NCBI RefSeq assembly: GCF_011742555.1
Contig: NZ_JAAQQR010000003.1
Location: forward strand, 310,001 to 374,000
From: Luteibacter jiangsuensis
GTDB lineage: Bacteria > Pseudomonadota > Gammaproteobacteria > Xanthomonadales > Rhodanobacteraceae
Reading direction: 5' to 3'
DNA: 64,000 bases
This document shows, piece after piece, positions 26,237-35,078 of this stretch (position 1 is its first letter; each line of letters starts with the position of its first letter). Position numbers and translations under genes: made by a program. A model generated the notes under the pieces. The model was not told the origin of the DNA, did no database searches, and worked only from the letters and a program-made list of their open reading frames with translations.

Positions 26237-28768
26237 ATGGCAAAGAACCTCCTCATCGTCGAATCGCCGGCCAAGGCCAAGACGATCAACAAGTACCTGG
26301 GAGCCGACTTCCAGGTGCTGGCATCGTATGGCCACGTCCGCGACCTCCGGCCGAAGGAGGGCGCCGTCGATCCCGAGCACGGCTTCCGCATGGCCTATGA
26401 GGTGATCGACCGCAACGAGAAGCACGTCGACGCCATCGCCAAGGCCGCCAAGGCCGCCAGCAGCATCTATCTCGCGACCGACTTGGATCGCGAAGGCGAG
26501 GCCATCTCCTGGCACATCAGCGAGATCCTGAAGGAGCGTGGGCTGCTGGAGGGCAAGGACGTCCAGCGCGTGGTCTTCAGCGAGATCACCCCCAAGGCCA
26601 TCAAGGAGGCCGTGGCCAACCCGCGCAAGCTGTCGCACGACCTGGTCGACGCCCAGCAGGCCCGCCGCGCCCTCGACTACCTGGTGGGCTTCAATCTCTC
26701 TCCGGTGCTCTGGCGCAAGGTGCAGCGGGGCCTCTCGGCCGGCCGCGTGCAGTCGCCGGCGCTGCGCATGATCGTCGAGCGCGAGCTCGAGATCGAAGCC
26801 TTCAAGGCGCGCGAGTACTGGACCATCCAGGCCAGTCTGGCCCACCCGGAAGGCGCCTTCGAGGCCCGTCTGGTCAAGCTGAACGGCAAGAAGTTCGAGC
26901 AGTTCGACCTCACCAACGAAGCCGATGCCATGGCGGCGCGCGGCGCGCTGGAAAAGGCCGCCGCCGGCAAGTTCACGGTCGGCGAGGTCACCAGCCGCGA
27001 GCGCAAGCGCCGCCCGGCACCGCCGTTCACCACCTCCACGCTGCAGCAGGAGGCCGCGCGCAAGCTCGGTTTCTCCACCAGCCGCACCATGCGCGTGGCC
27101 CAGGGCCTCTACGAAGGCGTGGCGCTCGGCAGCGAGGGCAACGTCGGTCTCATCACCTACATGCGTACCGACTCCGTCGCGCTCTCCGACGACGCCGTGG
27201 CCGAGCTGCGCGACCTGATCGGGCGCGAATACGGCAAAGGCGCGCTCCCAGACGGTGTCCAGGTCTACAAGTCCAAGTCCAAGAACGCACAGGAAGCGCA
27301 CGAGGCCGTTCGCCCCACCTCGGCCATGCGCACGCCCCGCAGCGTTGCCTCGTTCCTCAACGACGACCAGCGCAAGCTGTACGAGTTGATCTGGAAGCGC
27401 ACCGTCGCCTGCCAGATGGTGCATGCCACCCTGAACACGGTGTCCGTCGAGTTTCCGGTGGCCGATTCCGCCTTCCGCGCCAGCGGCACCACCGTGGTCG
27501 ACCCCGGCTTCCTTGCCGTTTACGAGGAAGGCCGCGACCAGAAGAACGAGGACGACGACGATCAGCGCCGCCTGCCGCGCATGGTGCAGGGCGACGTGGT
27601 GCCGGTATCGAAGATCGACGCCGACCAGCATTTCACCGAGCCGCCGCCGCGTTATTCCGAAGCCAGCCTGGTGAAGACGCTCGAGGAATACGGCATCGGC
27701 CGCCCGTCCACCTATGCCAGCATCATCCAGGTGCTGCTGAGCCGCGAATACGTGCTCCTCGAGAATCGCCGCTTCAAGCCGACCGACGTCGGCCGGGCGG
27801 TCAGCCAGTTCCTCTCCGGGCACTTCACGCAGTACGTCGATTACGACTTCACCGCGCGTCTGGAAGACGAGCTCGACGCGGTCAGCCGCGGCGAAGAGGC
27901 CTGGGTGCCGCTGCTCGAACGCTTCTGGCAGCCGTTCAAGACGCTGGTGGACGACAAGACCGAGTCCGTCGATCGTAGCGAAGCCACCGGCGCGCGCGAA
28001 CTCGGTACCGATCCCAAGACCGGCAAGCCGGTGTCCGTGCGCCTCGGCCGCTACGGCGCCTATGCGCAGATCGGCAGCAAGGACGACGAGGCCAAGCCCA
28101 CGTACGCCAGCCTGCGCCCCGGCCAGAGCATGCACACCATCACGCTCGACGAGGCGATGGAACTGTTCAAGCTGCCGCGCACGCTCGGCCAGTCAGAAGC
28201 CGGCGAAGACGTCACCGTGGGCATCGGCCGCTTCGGGCCCTTCGTGAAGCAGGGCAGCACGTACGCGTCGCTGAAGCCCGAGGACGACCCGTACACCATC
28301 GAGCTGCCGCGCGCCTTGCAACTCGTGCAGGAAAAGCTGGAAGCCATCGCCAACCGCACCATCCTCGACTTCGGCAACGGCGTGCAGGTGCTCAACGGTC
28401 GCTATGGTCCTTACATCACCGACGGCGAGAAGAACGCGCGCATCCCGAAAGACCGGGATCCGAAGACCCTCACCGAAGCCGAGTGCGCCGAGCTGCTGGC
28501 CGCCGCTCCGGTGAAGAAGCCGCGTGGCGGCCGCGCCGCGAAGAAAACCGCCACGAAGAAAGCGGCGGCGAAGAAGACCGTCGCCAAGGACGCCACCGCC
28601 AAGAAGGCCGCCGTGAAGAAAACGGCGGCCAAGAAAGCGACGAAGAAGGCGAGCGCTAAAAAGGCTCCGGCAAAGAAGACGGCCGCCAAGAAGACCGCGG
28701 CGAAGAAGGCAGCCGTGAAGACGGCGGCGGCCAAGGCCACGAAGACGGCGTCCCGCACGGCGGACTGA
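26237..28768 (+). CDS. topA: DNA topoisomerase I with long Lys/Ala tail
   Basis: 843 residues. TOPRIM domain: NLLIVESPAKAKTI and YLATDLDREGEAISWHI. The catalytic tyrosine is Y308 in GLITYMRTDS. IGRPSTYASIIQVL and the family core follow. Three TopA C-terminal repeats then run from about 590 to 745 (GRYGAYAQIG, GRFGPFVKQG, GRYGPYITDG). The Cys4 zinc ribbons of the E. coli enzyme are absent. The last about 85 residues are an AKK/AAKKT histone-H1-like tail. The enzyme relaxes negative supercoils, and the tail should increase DNA affinity. It is followed one base after its stop by tsaC. Confidence 0.97.
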   Translation: MAKNLLIVESPAKAKTINKYLGADFQVLASYGHVRDLRPKEGAVDPEHGFRMAYEVIDRNEKHVDAIAKAAKAASSIYLATDLDREGEAISWHISEILKERGLLEGKDVQRVVFSEITPKAIKEAVANPRKLSHDLVDAQQARRALDYLVGFNLSPVLWRKVQRGLSAGRVQSPALRMIVERELEIEAFKAREYWTIQASLAHPEGAFEARLVKLNGKKFEQFDLTNEADAMAARGALEKAAAGKFTVGEVTSRERKRRPAPPFTTSTLQQEAARKLGFSTSRTMRVAQGLYEGVALGSEGNVGLITYMRTDSVALSDDAVAELRDLIGREYGKGALPDGVQVYKSKSKNAQEAHEAVRPTSAMRTPRSVASFLNDDQRKLYELIWKRTVACQMVHATLNTVSVEFPVADSAFRASGTTVVDPGFLAVYEEGRDQKNEDDDDQRRLPRMVQGDVVPVSKIDADQHFTEPPPRYSEASLVKTLEEYGIGRPSTYASIIQVLLSREYVLLENRRFKPTDVGRAVSQFLSGHFTQYVDYDFTARLEDELDAVSRGEEAWVPLLERFWQPFKTLVDDKTESVDRSEATGARELGTDPKTGKPVSVRLGRYGAYAQIGSKDDEAKPTYASLRPGQSMHTITLDEAMELFKLPRTLGQSEAGEDVTVGIGRFGPFVKQGSTYASLKPEDDPYTIELPRALQLVQEKLEAIANRTILDFGNGVQVLNGRYGPYITDGEKNARIPKDRDPKTLTEAECAELLAAAPVKKPRGGRAAKKTATKKAAAKKTVAKDATAKKAAVKKTAAKKATKKASAKKAPAKKTAAKKTAAKKAAVKTAAAKATKTASRTAD

Positions 28769-28769
28769 T

Positions 28770-29339
28770 ATGCGGCGCTTGCAGCTTTCCGAACTCGACG
28801 CCGCCGTCGCGATCCTGCGCGACGGCGGCGTGCTCGCCTATCCTACCGAAGCCGTCTTCGGCCTCGGCTGCGATCCTCACGACAGGACGGCGTTCGAGCG
28901 CATATTCACGTTGAAGGGGCGCCCGGCCACGCAGGGCGTGCTGTTGATCGCTTCGGATTTCGCGCAGGTGGAGCCGTATATCGACCTCGCGCGGGTGCCC
29001 TCCGGCGTACTGGCGCAAGTGCGCGCCTCCTGGCCCGGCCCGAACACCTGGGTCTTCCCGCGAAGTGCCGAGGTTCCCGAGTGGGTCGCGGGGGCGCATG
29101 CCGGCATCGCGTTGCGGGTGACCGCCCACGAACCTGCGGCCGCGTTGTGCCGCGCCTTCGGCGGGCCGCTGGTGTCCACGAGTGCGAATCCGCATGGCGA
29201 GCCGCCGGCCCGGGACCTCGCCACGCTGGAACGCTACTTCGGCAACCGCCTGGACGGCGCGCTGGACGCGCCCCTCGGGGGCCTCGATCGGCCCACCGTC
29301 ATCCGAGACGCCCTGAGCGGCGCTATGATCCGCGCCTGA
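28770..29339 (+). CDS. tsaC: L-threonylcarbamoyladenylate synthase
   Basis: 189 residues of the YrdC/Sua5 fold (TsaC length, without the extra Sua5 domain). It begins ELDAAVAILRDGGVLAYPTE, followed by GLGCDP and the KGRPATQGVLL nucleotide/Thr-binding stretch, then PGPNTWVFP, LRVTAHEP and GPLVSTSANPHGEPP. It makes threonylcarbamoyl-AMP for the t6A37 modification of ANN-decoding tRNAs in the cytoplasm. Its start is one base after the topA stop, so it is co-transcribed with it. Confidence 0.93.
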   Translation: MRRLQLSELDAAVAILRDGGVLAYPTEAVFGLGCDPHDRTAFERIFTLKGRPATQGVLLIASDFAQVEPYIDLARVPSGVLAQVRASWPGPNTWVFPRSAEVPEWVAGAHAGIALRVTAHEPAAALCRAFGGPLVSTSANPHGEPPARDLATLERYFGNRLDGALDAPLGGLDRPTVIRDALSGAMIRA

Positions 29340-29355
29340 GTCGGGGGGAAATCAG

Positions 29356-30723
29356 TTGTCGTCGAACGTTCATGAGATCACCGGGCGCCTGGTGGGCGCA
29401 CCCTCGCCGCTGCTCGTCGGCACCCTGACAAGACCTGTCGCCTGGCGTGAAGGCCGCCCGGTCAGCGCCGCGACCTTCCTGGGCCACGTGCACCAGGTGG
29501 CGGCCCTGCTTCCCGAGGCCGACAGCGCGGTGAACCTCTGCGAGGACCGCTACGCCTTCCTGGTCGCGTTCGCGGCGCTGGTCGTTCGCGGCCAGGCCAA
29601 CCTCCTGCCCCCCTCGCGCGCACCGCACGCGGTCGACGAGGTCATGGCCGGCCATCCCGGGTCCTACGCGATCGGCGAGCTGGCGTTGTCGCCCGCACCC
29701 GCCGGCTATCTGCGCATGCCTCCGCTCCACGACGACGTGACGCCAAGCCACGAGGTTCCGTCCATATCGGCGGATGCGGTGGTCGCCATCGGCTACACGT
29801 CGGGTTCCACGGGTCGGCCGAAACCCAACATCAAGACCTGGGGCGGTTTTGTCGCCAGCAATGCGGGCAACGTGCGGATGCTCGACAAGGCCGTCGGGGG
29901 CGCCTTCGACCTCGTGGCCACGGTGCCCCCGCAACACATGTACGGCATGGAGATGTCGGTGCTGATGCCGCTTCTGTCCGAAGTGAGCGTGCATGCCGGG
30001 CGTCCCTTCTTTCCCGCCGATGTGGCCGCGGCGCTAGGCACCATGCCCGAACCTCGCGTGCTGGTCATCACGCCCGTGCACCTGCGCGCCATCGTGGAAT
30101 CCGGCGTGCAGCTACCGACGCTCGCGGCGTTCGTGTCCGCCACCGCACCGATGCCGCCCGAGCTGGCGGCGGAAGCGGAGAAGCGTTTCGGCGCCCCGGT
30201 ATGCGAGGTCTTCGGTTCCACGGAAACCTGCGTCTTCGCCAGCCGGCGCACATCGGTGGACGAAGAGTGGACGCTCTATGACGGCGTGACCTTGCACCCG
30301 CAGCCCGACGGCACGCTGGTGCACGCCCCGCAACTGGCCGAACCGATCGCGCTCGCCGACATCGTCACGCTGCACGACGAAGGCCGCCGCTTCCGCCTGC
30401 GCGGACGCAATACCGATCTGCTGGAAATCGCGGGCAAGCGCGCATCGCTCGGCGACCTCAATCGCCGCCTGCTGGCCATCGAGGGCGTGCGCGATGGCGT
30501 GCTGTTCCAACTCGACGAACCCGATGCCTCCGGCATCCGCCGCATCGCCGGCCTGGTGGTCGCCCCGGGCATGACCGAGCAGGCGGTTCTCGCCGTGTTG
30601 CGCCAGGCGATGGATCCCGTCTTCCTTCCCCGTCCGCTGCGCATGGTGGACGCCTTGCCGCGCAACGAAACCGGCAAGCTCCCGCGCGGCGACCTGCTGG
30701 CGCTGATTCGACCCGCGCTTTAG
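29356..30723 (+). CDS. Adenylate-forming AMP-ligase (XanA2/aryl-polyene type)
   Basis: 455 residues starting at TTG (29356) with GGGGGGAA five bases upstream; there is no ATG near this point. The ANL-superfamily P-loop is YTSGSTGRPKPNIKTWG (about 149-165). VFGSTETCVFASRR and LRGRNTDLLEIAGKR follow, with the C-terminal catalytic Lys region NETGKLPRGDL. The P-loop and following KTWG resemble ligases that load 3-hydroxybenzoate-type starters in xanthomonadin/aryl-polyene synthesis (XanA2) more than fatty acyl-CoA synthetases. It sits alone after tsaC with no pigment genes here, so the role is inferred. Its stop codon is immediately followed by a REP element. Confidence 0.78.
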   Translation: MSSNVHEITGRLVGAPSPLLVGTLTRPVAWREGRPVSAATFLGHVHQVAALLPEADSAVNLCEDRYAFLVAFAALVVRGQANLLPPSRAPHAVDEVMAGHPGSYAIGELALSPAPAGYLRMPPLHDDVTPSHEVPSISADAVVAIGYTSGSTGRPKPNIKTWGGFVASNAGNVRMLDKAVGGAFDLVATVPPQHMYGMEMSVLMPLLSEVSVHAGRPFFPADVAAALGTMPEPRVLVITPVHLRAIVESGVQLPTLAAFVSATAPMPPELAAEAEKRFGAPVCEVFGSTETCVFASRRTSVDEEWTLYDGVTLHPQPDGTLVHAPQLAEPIALADIVTLHDEGRRFRLRGRNTDLLEIAGKRASLGDLNRRLLAIEGVRDGVLFQLDEPDASGIRRIAGLVVAPGMTEQAVLAVLRQAMDPVFLPRPLRMVDALPRNETGKLPRGDLLALIRPAL

Positions 30724-30806
30724 TGTGGGAGCCGCTTCAGCGGCGATGGGTGCTTGCGGCAGGGTTGCCCGCTGCCGCGGGATCGCCGGCATAGCCGGCT
30801 CCCACA
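30724..30806 (-). repeat. REP-pair repeat, copy 1
   Basis: About 83 bp bounded by TGTGGGAGCC and GGCTCCCACA, containing two palindromes: GAGCCGCTTCAGCGGC and GCCGGCATAGCCGGC. It is the reverse complement of the copies at 48673 and 48805. It begins at the base after the upstream gene's stop and lies in the gap before purD. The structure is that of REP doublets (BIME-like), known to be moved by RAYT transposases in other proteobacteria. Confidence 0.85.
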
Positions 30807-30887
30807 GAAGCCCTCTCCGAGCAGGAGGTTTCTTCGCCCGCATCCGGGCCCACGCTAGAATGCGTGGCTCGACATCCGGAGAATCCC

Positions 30888-32171
30888 ATGAAAGTCCTCG
30901 TCATCGGCGGCGGCGGGCGCGAACACGCGCTGGCCTGGAAAATCGGCCAGTCCCCGCGCGTGGACGAGGTGATCGTGGCGCCGGGCAACGCCGGAACGGC
31001 GCATGAGCCCGGTATGCGCAATGCCGCGGTGGCCGTGACCGATATCGATGGCCTGGTGAGCCTGGCGCGCAGCGAGGGTGTCGGGCTCACCGTGGTGGGC
31101 CCCGAAGTGCCGCTGGTGGCCGGCGTGGTCGATCGCTTCACGCAGGAAGGCCTGCGCTGCTTCGGACCGACCGCCGCTGCCGCGCAGCTCGAGGGCAGCA
31201 AGGCGTTCGCGAAAGACTTCCTTGCCCGCCACGGCATTCCCACCGCGCACTACGCCGTGTTCACCGAACTGGCGCCCGCACTCGCGCATGTTCGCGAGAA
31301 GGGCGCGCCGATCGTCATCAAGGCCGATGGCCTTGCCGCCGGCAAGGGTGTGATCGTGGCGATGACACTCGCCGAAGCCGAGGCAGCGCTCGAAGACATG
31401 CTCGGCCAGCAGGCCTTTGGCGACGCCTCCTCGCGCGTGGTCATCGAGGAATTCCTCGACGGTGAAGAGGCGAGCTTCATCGTGATCGCCGATGGCGTGC
31501 ACGCCCTCCCGATGGCGACCAGCCAGGACCACAAGCGCCGCGACGACGGCGACAAGGGCCCGAATACGGGAGGCATGGGCGCGTACTCGCCGGCGCCCGT
31601 GGTGACGGACGAAGTATCCGCCCGTGTCATGCGCGAAGTGATCGAGCCCACGCTTGCGGGCATGGCGGCCGACGGCATGCCCTTCACCGGTTTCCTCTAT
31701 GCCGGCCTCATGATCGACAAGACCGGTGCACCCAAGGTCATCGAGTTCAACGTGCGTTTCGGCGATCCCGAAACGCAGCCGATCATGCTGCGGTTGCGCT
31801 CGGATCTCGTGGATCTCGTCGAGGCGGCGCTCGACGGCCGTATCGCCGCCGTGCAGGCGGAGTGGGATCCTCGGCCCGCGCTGGGCGTGGTGATCGCGGC
31901 AGGCGGTTATCCCGGAAAGGTGCGATCGGGCGATCTGATCGAGGGAGCGGACACCGATTTCGGGCCGGACGTGAAAGTGTTCCATGCCGGTACCGCGGAA
32001 GGCGCGGACGGACGCCCGGTCACGGCGGGCGGACGCGTGCTTGCCGTCTGTGCGCTCGGGGCCGACCTGGTCGAGGCACGCGGGCGAGCCTATGCGGCGG
32101 TCGATGGCATTCGCTTCAGCGGTGCCTTCCATCGCAGCGACATCGCGCACCGCGCACTGTCACGCAGGTAA
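30888..32171 (+). CDS. purD: Phosphoribosylamine-glycine ligase
   Basis: 427 residues from the ATG at 30888 (GGAG seven bases upstream); an earlier in-frame ATG adds eight residues. It starts MKVLVIGGGGREHALAWK, the PurD ATP-grasp N-domain. The family motifs are PIVIKADGLAAGKGVIVA, ATSQDHKRRDDGDKGPNTGGMGA (compare 205-224) and EFNVRFGDPETQPI. It catalyses the second step of de novo purine synthesis (GAR formation) in the cytoplasm. purD stands alone, flanked by a REP element upstream and a solitary REP-like unit downstream. Confidence 0.97.
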   Translation: MKVLVIGGGGREHALAWKIGQSPRVDEVIVAPGNAGTAHEPGMRNAAVAVTDIDGLVSLARSEGVGLTVVGPEVPLVAGVVDRFTQEGLRCFGPTAAAAQLEGSKAFAKDFLARHGIPTAHYAVFTELAPALAHVREKGAPIVIKADGLAAGKGVIVAMTLAEAEAALEDMLGQQAFGDASSRVVIEEFLDGEEASFIVIADGVHALPMATSQDHKRRDDGDKGPNTGGMGAYSPAPVVTDEVSARVMREVIEPTLAGMAADGMPFTGFLYAGLMIDKTGAPKVIEFNVRFGDPETQPIMLRLRSDLVDLVEAALDGRIAAVQAEWDPRPALGVVIAAGGYPGKVRSGDLIEGADTDFGPDVKVFHAGTAEGADGRPVTAGGRVLAVCALGADLVEARGRAYAAVDGIRFSGAFHRSDIAHRALSRR

Positions 32172-32222
32172 CCCGGTAGCCGCGCACGGCAGACCGCCGC
32201 ACCCATTCCGATGCCGTTCTTC

Positions 32223-32246
32223 TGATAGGAGCGCGTCGGCGCGACC
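32223..32246. repeat. Solitary TAGGAGCGCG-type REP unit
   Basis: Forward sequence TGATAGGAGCGCGTCGGCGCG: a single short palindrome (GCGCG/CGCGC around TCG). Its TAGGAGCGCG start resembles the arms of the larger element at 39451-39560. It lies between purD and the transporter-acyltransferase gene. Confidence 0.5.
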
Positions 32247-32281
32247 GGCTACACTGGCGCGAATTCAACAGGGTGCACCGG

Positions 32282-34156
32282 ATGTCGCAGTTCTCCCTTC
32301 TCGCCAAACGGCGCTTCGCGCCGTTCTTCTGGACACAGGCGCTCGGTGCGTTCAACGACAACGCGTTCCGTAACGCGATGGTGATGCTGGTGGCCTTCCA
32401 GATGGGGCTGCCGGACGCGCAGGTATCGCTCTACACCAACCTCGCGCCCGCGCTCTTCATCCTTCCGTATTTCCTGTTCTCCGCCACGGCCGGTCAGCTT
32501 GCGGAGAAGTTCGAGAAGACGCGGATCATTCGCTACGTGAAGTTGTTCGAGATCGCGGCCATGGCGATCGCCGCCGTCGGCTTCTTCACCCATCACGTGT
32601 CCCTGCTGCTGGTGGTGCTGTTCCTCATGGGCGTGCATTCGACCGTCTTCGGGCCCATCAAGTACTCCATCCTTCCGCAGGCGCTGGAGCGCAGCGAACT
32701 GGTCGGCGGAAATGCGCTGGTGGAAACGGGTACGCAGCTTGCGATGCTGATCGGCATGATCGTCGGTAATTCGCTCATGCTGATCGCCGGCTATGGCACG
32801 CTGGCCGCCTCGTTGACGACGATCGGCATCGCGTGTGCCGGCTACCTCGCCAGCCGCGCCATTCCCTCCGCCCCGGCCACCGCGCCGGGCCTGCGATTCA
32901 ACTGGAACCCGTTCAGCGAAACCTGGCACGTGCTGAGGATCACGCACGAAGACCGTGCGGTGTTCAACGCCGTACTGGGCATCTCCTGGTTCTGGTTCTT
33001 TGGCACGGTGATGATCGCCCAACTACCCACCTATACACGCCACGTGCTGGGCGGTGACGGGTCGGTCAACACGCTGGTGCTCACGCTGTTCTCGCTGGGA
33101 ACGGGCCTCGGTTCGCTCATGTGCGAACGGCTGTCGCGCAAGCGCGTCGAAATCGGCCTGGTGCCGATGGGCGCGTTCGGACTCACCGTCTTCGCGGTCG
33201 ACCTGTACTTCGCGCGCCCCGCCGTCACGGCAGGCGTGGCGCTGAACTGGGCGGCGTTCGTGGGTGTACCCGGCGCGTGGCGCGCCATGCTCGACCTCAC
33301 CATGATCGGCGCGTTCGCCGGATTCTACGTGGTGCCGCTGTTCGCCTTCGTGCAGAGTCGCGCACCGCGCGAGCGCCTGTCGCGGGTGATCGCCGGCAAC
33401 AACATCGTGAATGCGTTGCTGATCTGCGCGGCCGCGGCGTTCGGTATCGGTCTGACGGCGTTGGGTCTCGACGTGCCGACGATCTTCCTCGTCACCGGCC
33501 TGGTGAACATCGCGGTGGCCGTGTACATCTTCACGCTCGTCCCCGAATTCATGATGCGCTTCGTCACCTGGGTGCTGGTGAACACGCTCTATCGGGTGCG
33601 CGTCGACGGATTGAAGAACGTGCCGGACGAGGGTGCGGCGCTGGTGGTGTGCAACCACGTGAGCTTCATGGACCCATTGATCCTCATGGCCAGCGTGCGC
33701 CGGCCGATGCGTTTCGTCATGTACTACAAGATCTACGACATTCCCGTGCTGAATTTCGTCTTCCGCACCGCGAAGGCGATCCCGATCGCGGGTCGGAACG
33801 AAGATCCGCAGTTGATGGAGCGCGCGTTCGAAGAGGTGGACGAGGCGCTGGCCCGTGGCGAGGTGGTCTGCATCTTCCCTGAGGGCGGCATCACGCGCGA
33901 TGGCGGCATCCAGAACTTCCGTCCCGGCATCGACCGCATCCTCGCCCGCCGGCCGGTTCCCGTCGTGCCGCTGGCCTTGCGCGGCATGTGGGGCAGCATC
34001 TTCAGCCGCAGGGACAGCGCGTTGCACCGCGCCCGCCTGCCAAGGCGCTTCTGGTCGAAGATCGAGCTGGTGGGCGGTGCGCCGGTCCCGGCGGACGAAG
34101 CCAATGCGGCCGCGCTACAGGTTCGCGTAAGCGAACTGCGCGGCAACAAGGCGTAG
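32282..34156 (+). CDS. MFS lysophospholipid-transporter-like / acyltransferase fusion
   Basis: 624 residues from the ATG at 32282; a GTG three codons upstream is also open. Residues about 1-400 are a 12-helix MFS module beginning FSLLAKRRFAPFFWTQALGA with FNDNAFRNA, like LplT. Residues about 430-624 are a PlsC-type acyltransferase: NHVSFMDPL (HX4D) and FPEGGITRDG. This corresponds to LplT plus the acyltransferase part of Aas, but without Aas's acyl-ACP synthetase domain. The likely job is to flip lysophospholipids inward and re-acylate them. The acyl donor would have to come from elsewhere. Confidence 0.85.
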   Translation: MSQFSLLAKRRFAPFFWTQALGAFNDNAFRNAMVMLVAFQMGLPDAQVSLYTNLAPALFILPYFLFSATAGQLAEKFEKTRIIRYVKLFEIAAMAIAAVGFFTHHVSLLLVVLFLMGVHSTVFGPIKYSILPQALERSELVGGNALVETGTQLAMLIGMIVGNSLMLIAGYGTLAASLTTIGIACAGYLASRAIPSAPATAPGLRFNWNPFSETWHVLRITHEDRAVFNAVLGISWFWFFGTVMIAQLPTYTRHVLGGDGSVNTLVLTLFSLGTGLGSLMCERLSRKRVEIGLVPMGAFGLTVFAVDLYFARPAVTAGVALNWAAFVGVPGAWRAMLDLTMIGAFAGFYVVPLFAFVQSRAPRERLSRVIAGNNIVNALLICAAAAFGIGLTALGLDVPTIFLVTGLVNIAVAVYIFTLVPEFMMRFVTWVLVNTLYRVRVDGLKNVPDEGAALVVCNHVSFMDPLILMASVRRPMRFVMYYKIYDIPVLNFVFRTAKAIPIAGRNEDPQLMERAFEEVDEALARGEVVCIFPEGGITRDGGIQNFRPGIDRILARRPVPVVPLALRGMWGSIFSRRDSALHRARLPRRFWSKIELVGGAPVPADEANAAALQVRVSELRGNKA

Positions 34157-34159
34157 GGG

Positions 34160-35026
34160 TCAGGCGAACCAGGCGGCCAGCACGATCACCGCCACTACCG
34201 CCAGCCACACGACGAGTACGCGGCGGATAACGCGGCGGGCGTCTTCCAGTTCGGCGATGGGATCGCTCACGTCCTGCACATAGCCGTCGCCGGCTTCCAC
34301 ATCGGCGTCGACGCCCGCGCGTGCCACCGCGCCCAGGAAATCCGGTTCCAGACGCGAGCGCGGGCTGCCCGAGGTGCGGTGCCATTGTTTCCATGCGCCC
34401 ATGACGGCGTCGAAGTCGGAAACCAGCGCCATCGCGAACACCATCAGGTGTGCGGGAATCCAGTCGAGCGCATCGGCGAGACGGCGCGCGCTGGCGCGGG
34501 TGGCGGTGTCCAGGCCCATCGCGGCGTCGCGGGCGAGGGTCTGGGCAAGCCGATAACCGAGGGCGCCGGTGGGGCCGAGAAGGAAGAACCAGAACAGCAC
34601 GCCGAAGCGACGACGCAAGGCGCCATAGAACGCGGCTTCCACGAGCACGGGCGCAAACCAGCCGAGCGGCGCATCGTCGTGGCGCAGCGCCGCCACCGCT
34701 TCGTCGCGGCGCAGGGTGTCGCCCGCGCGAAGGACGGCGTCGATGTCGGTCTCGATTTCGCGTGGGCCCAGCGCGTAGACGAGCACGGCGATGGCGAAGA
34801 CGAGCCAACCCAGGTCGAAGAAGGGCAGGGAACGAAGGATGCCCGCCACGATGATGCAGGCGATCACCGGTACCAGCAACACGACGGCGACCTTGCCCGG
34901 GCCGGAAATGTCGGCGAGACGGCCGACCCAGAGGCGGAACCAGCGGTCGTCACGCCAGCGGGCCAGTTGCGGCACGCTCCAGACAATGATGAGGGCGACG
35001 AGTACGGCGAGGAGACGTAAGGCCAT
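34160..35026 (-). CDS. AmpE/CobD-CbiB-like inner-membrane protein
   Basis: 288 residues with about four or five hydrophobic segments: N-terminal ALRLLAVLVALIIVW, KVAVVLLVPVIACIIVAGIL, DLGWLVFAIAVLVYALG and C-terminal VLVVWLAVVAVIVLAAW. The central region PAHLMVFAMALVSDFDAVMG fits the CobD/CbiB/AmpE family. Because no cobalamin gene is nearby and it stands alone, the AmpE-like reading is preferred. AmpE was linked to beta-lactamase induction in enterobacteria, but its biochemical role is uncertain. Here it is the last gene of a reverse-strand run, 52 bp after nudC. Confidence 0.7.
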   Translation of the reverse strand: MALRLLAVLVALIIVWSVPQLARWRDDRWFRLWVGRLADISGPGKVAVVLLVPVIACIIVAGILRSLPFFDLGWLVFAIAVLVYALGPREIETDIDAVLRAGDTLRRDEAVAALRHDDAPLGWFAPVLVEAAFYGALRRRFGVLFWFFLLGPTGALGYRLAQTLARDAAMGLDTATRASARRLADALDWIPAHLMVFAMALVSDFDAVMGAWKQWHRTSGSPRSRLEPDFLGAVARAGVDADVEAGDGYVQDVSDPIAELEDARRVIRRVLVVWLAVVAVIVLAAWFA

Positions 35027-35078
35027 GGGCAGACACGATCCGCGGGTCGATGCCTCGATTGTAGGCGAAGCAGGAGGA

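Noticed and set aside
24845-28135. Long reverse-strand open frame (1096 codons) across dprA/topA
   Set aside because: It lies antisense to two clear genes (dprA and topA). Its length comes from high G+C and the third-position bias of those genes, and the translation is Arg/His/Gly-rich with no recognisable domain.
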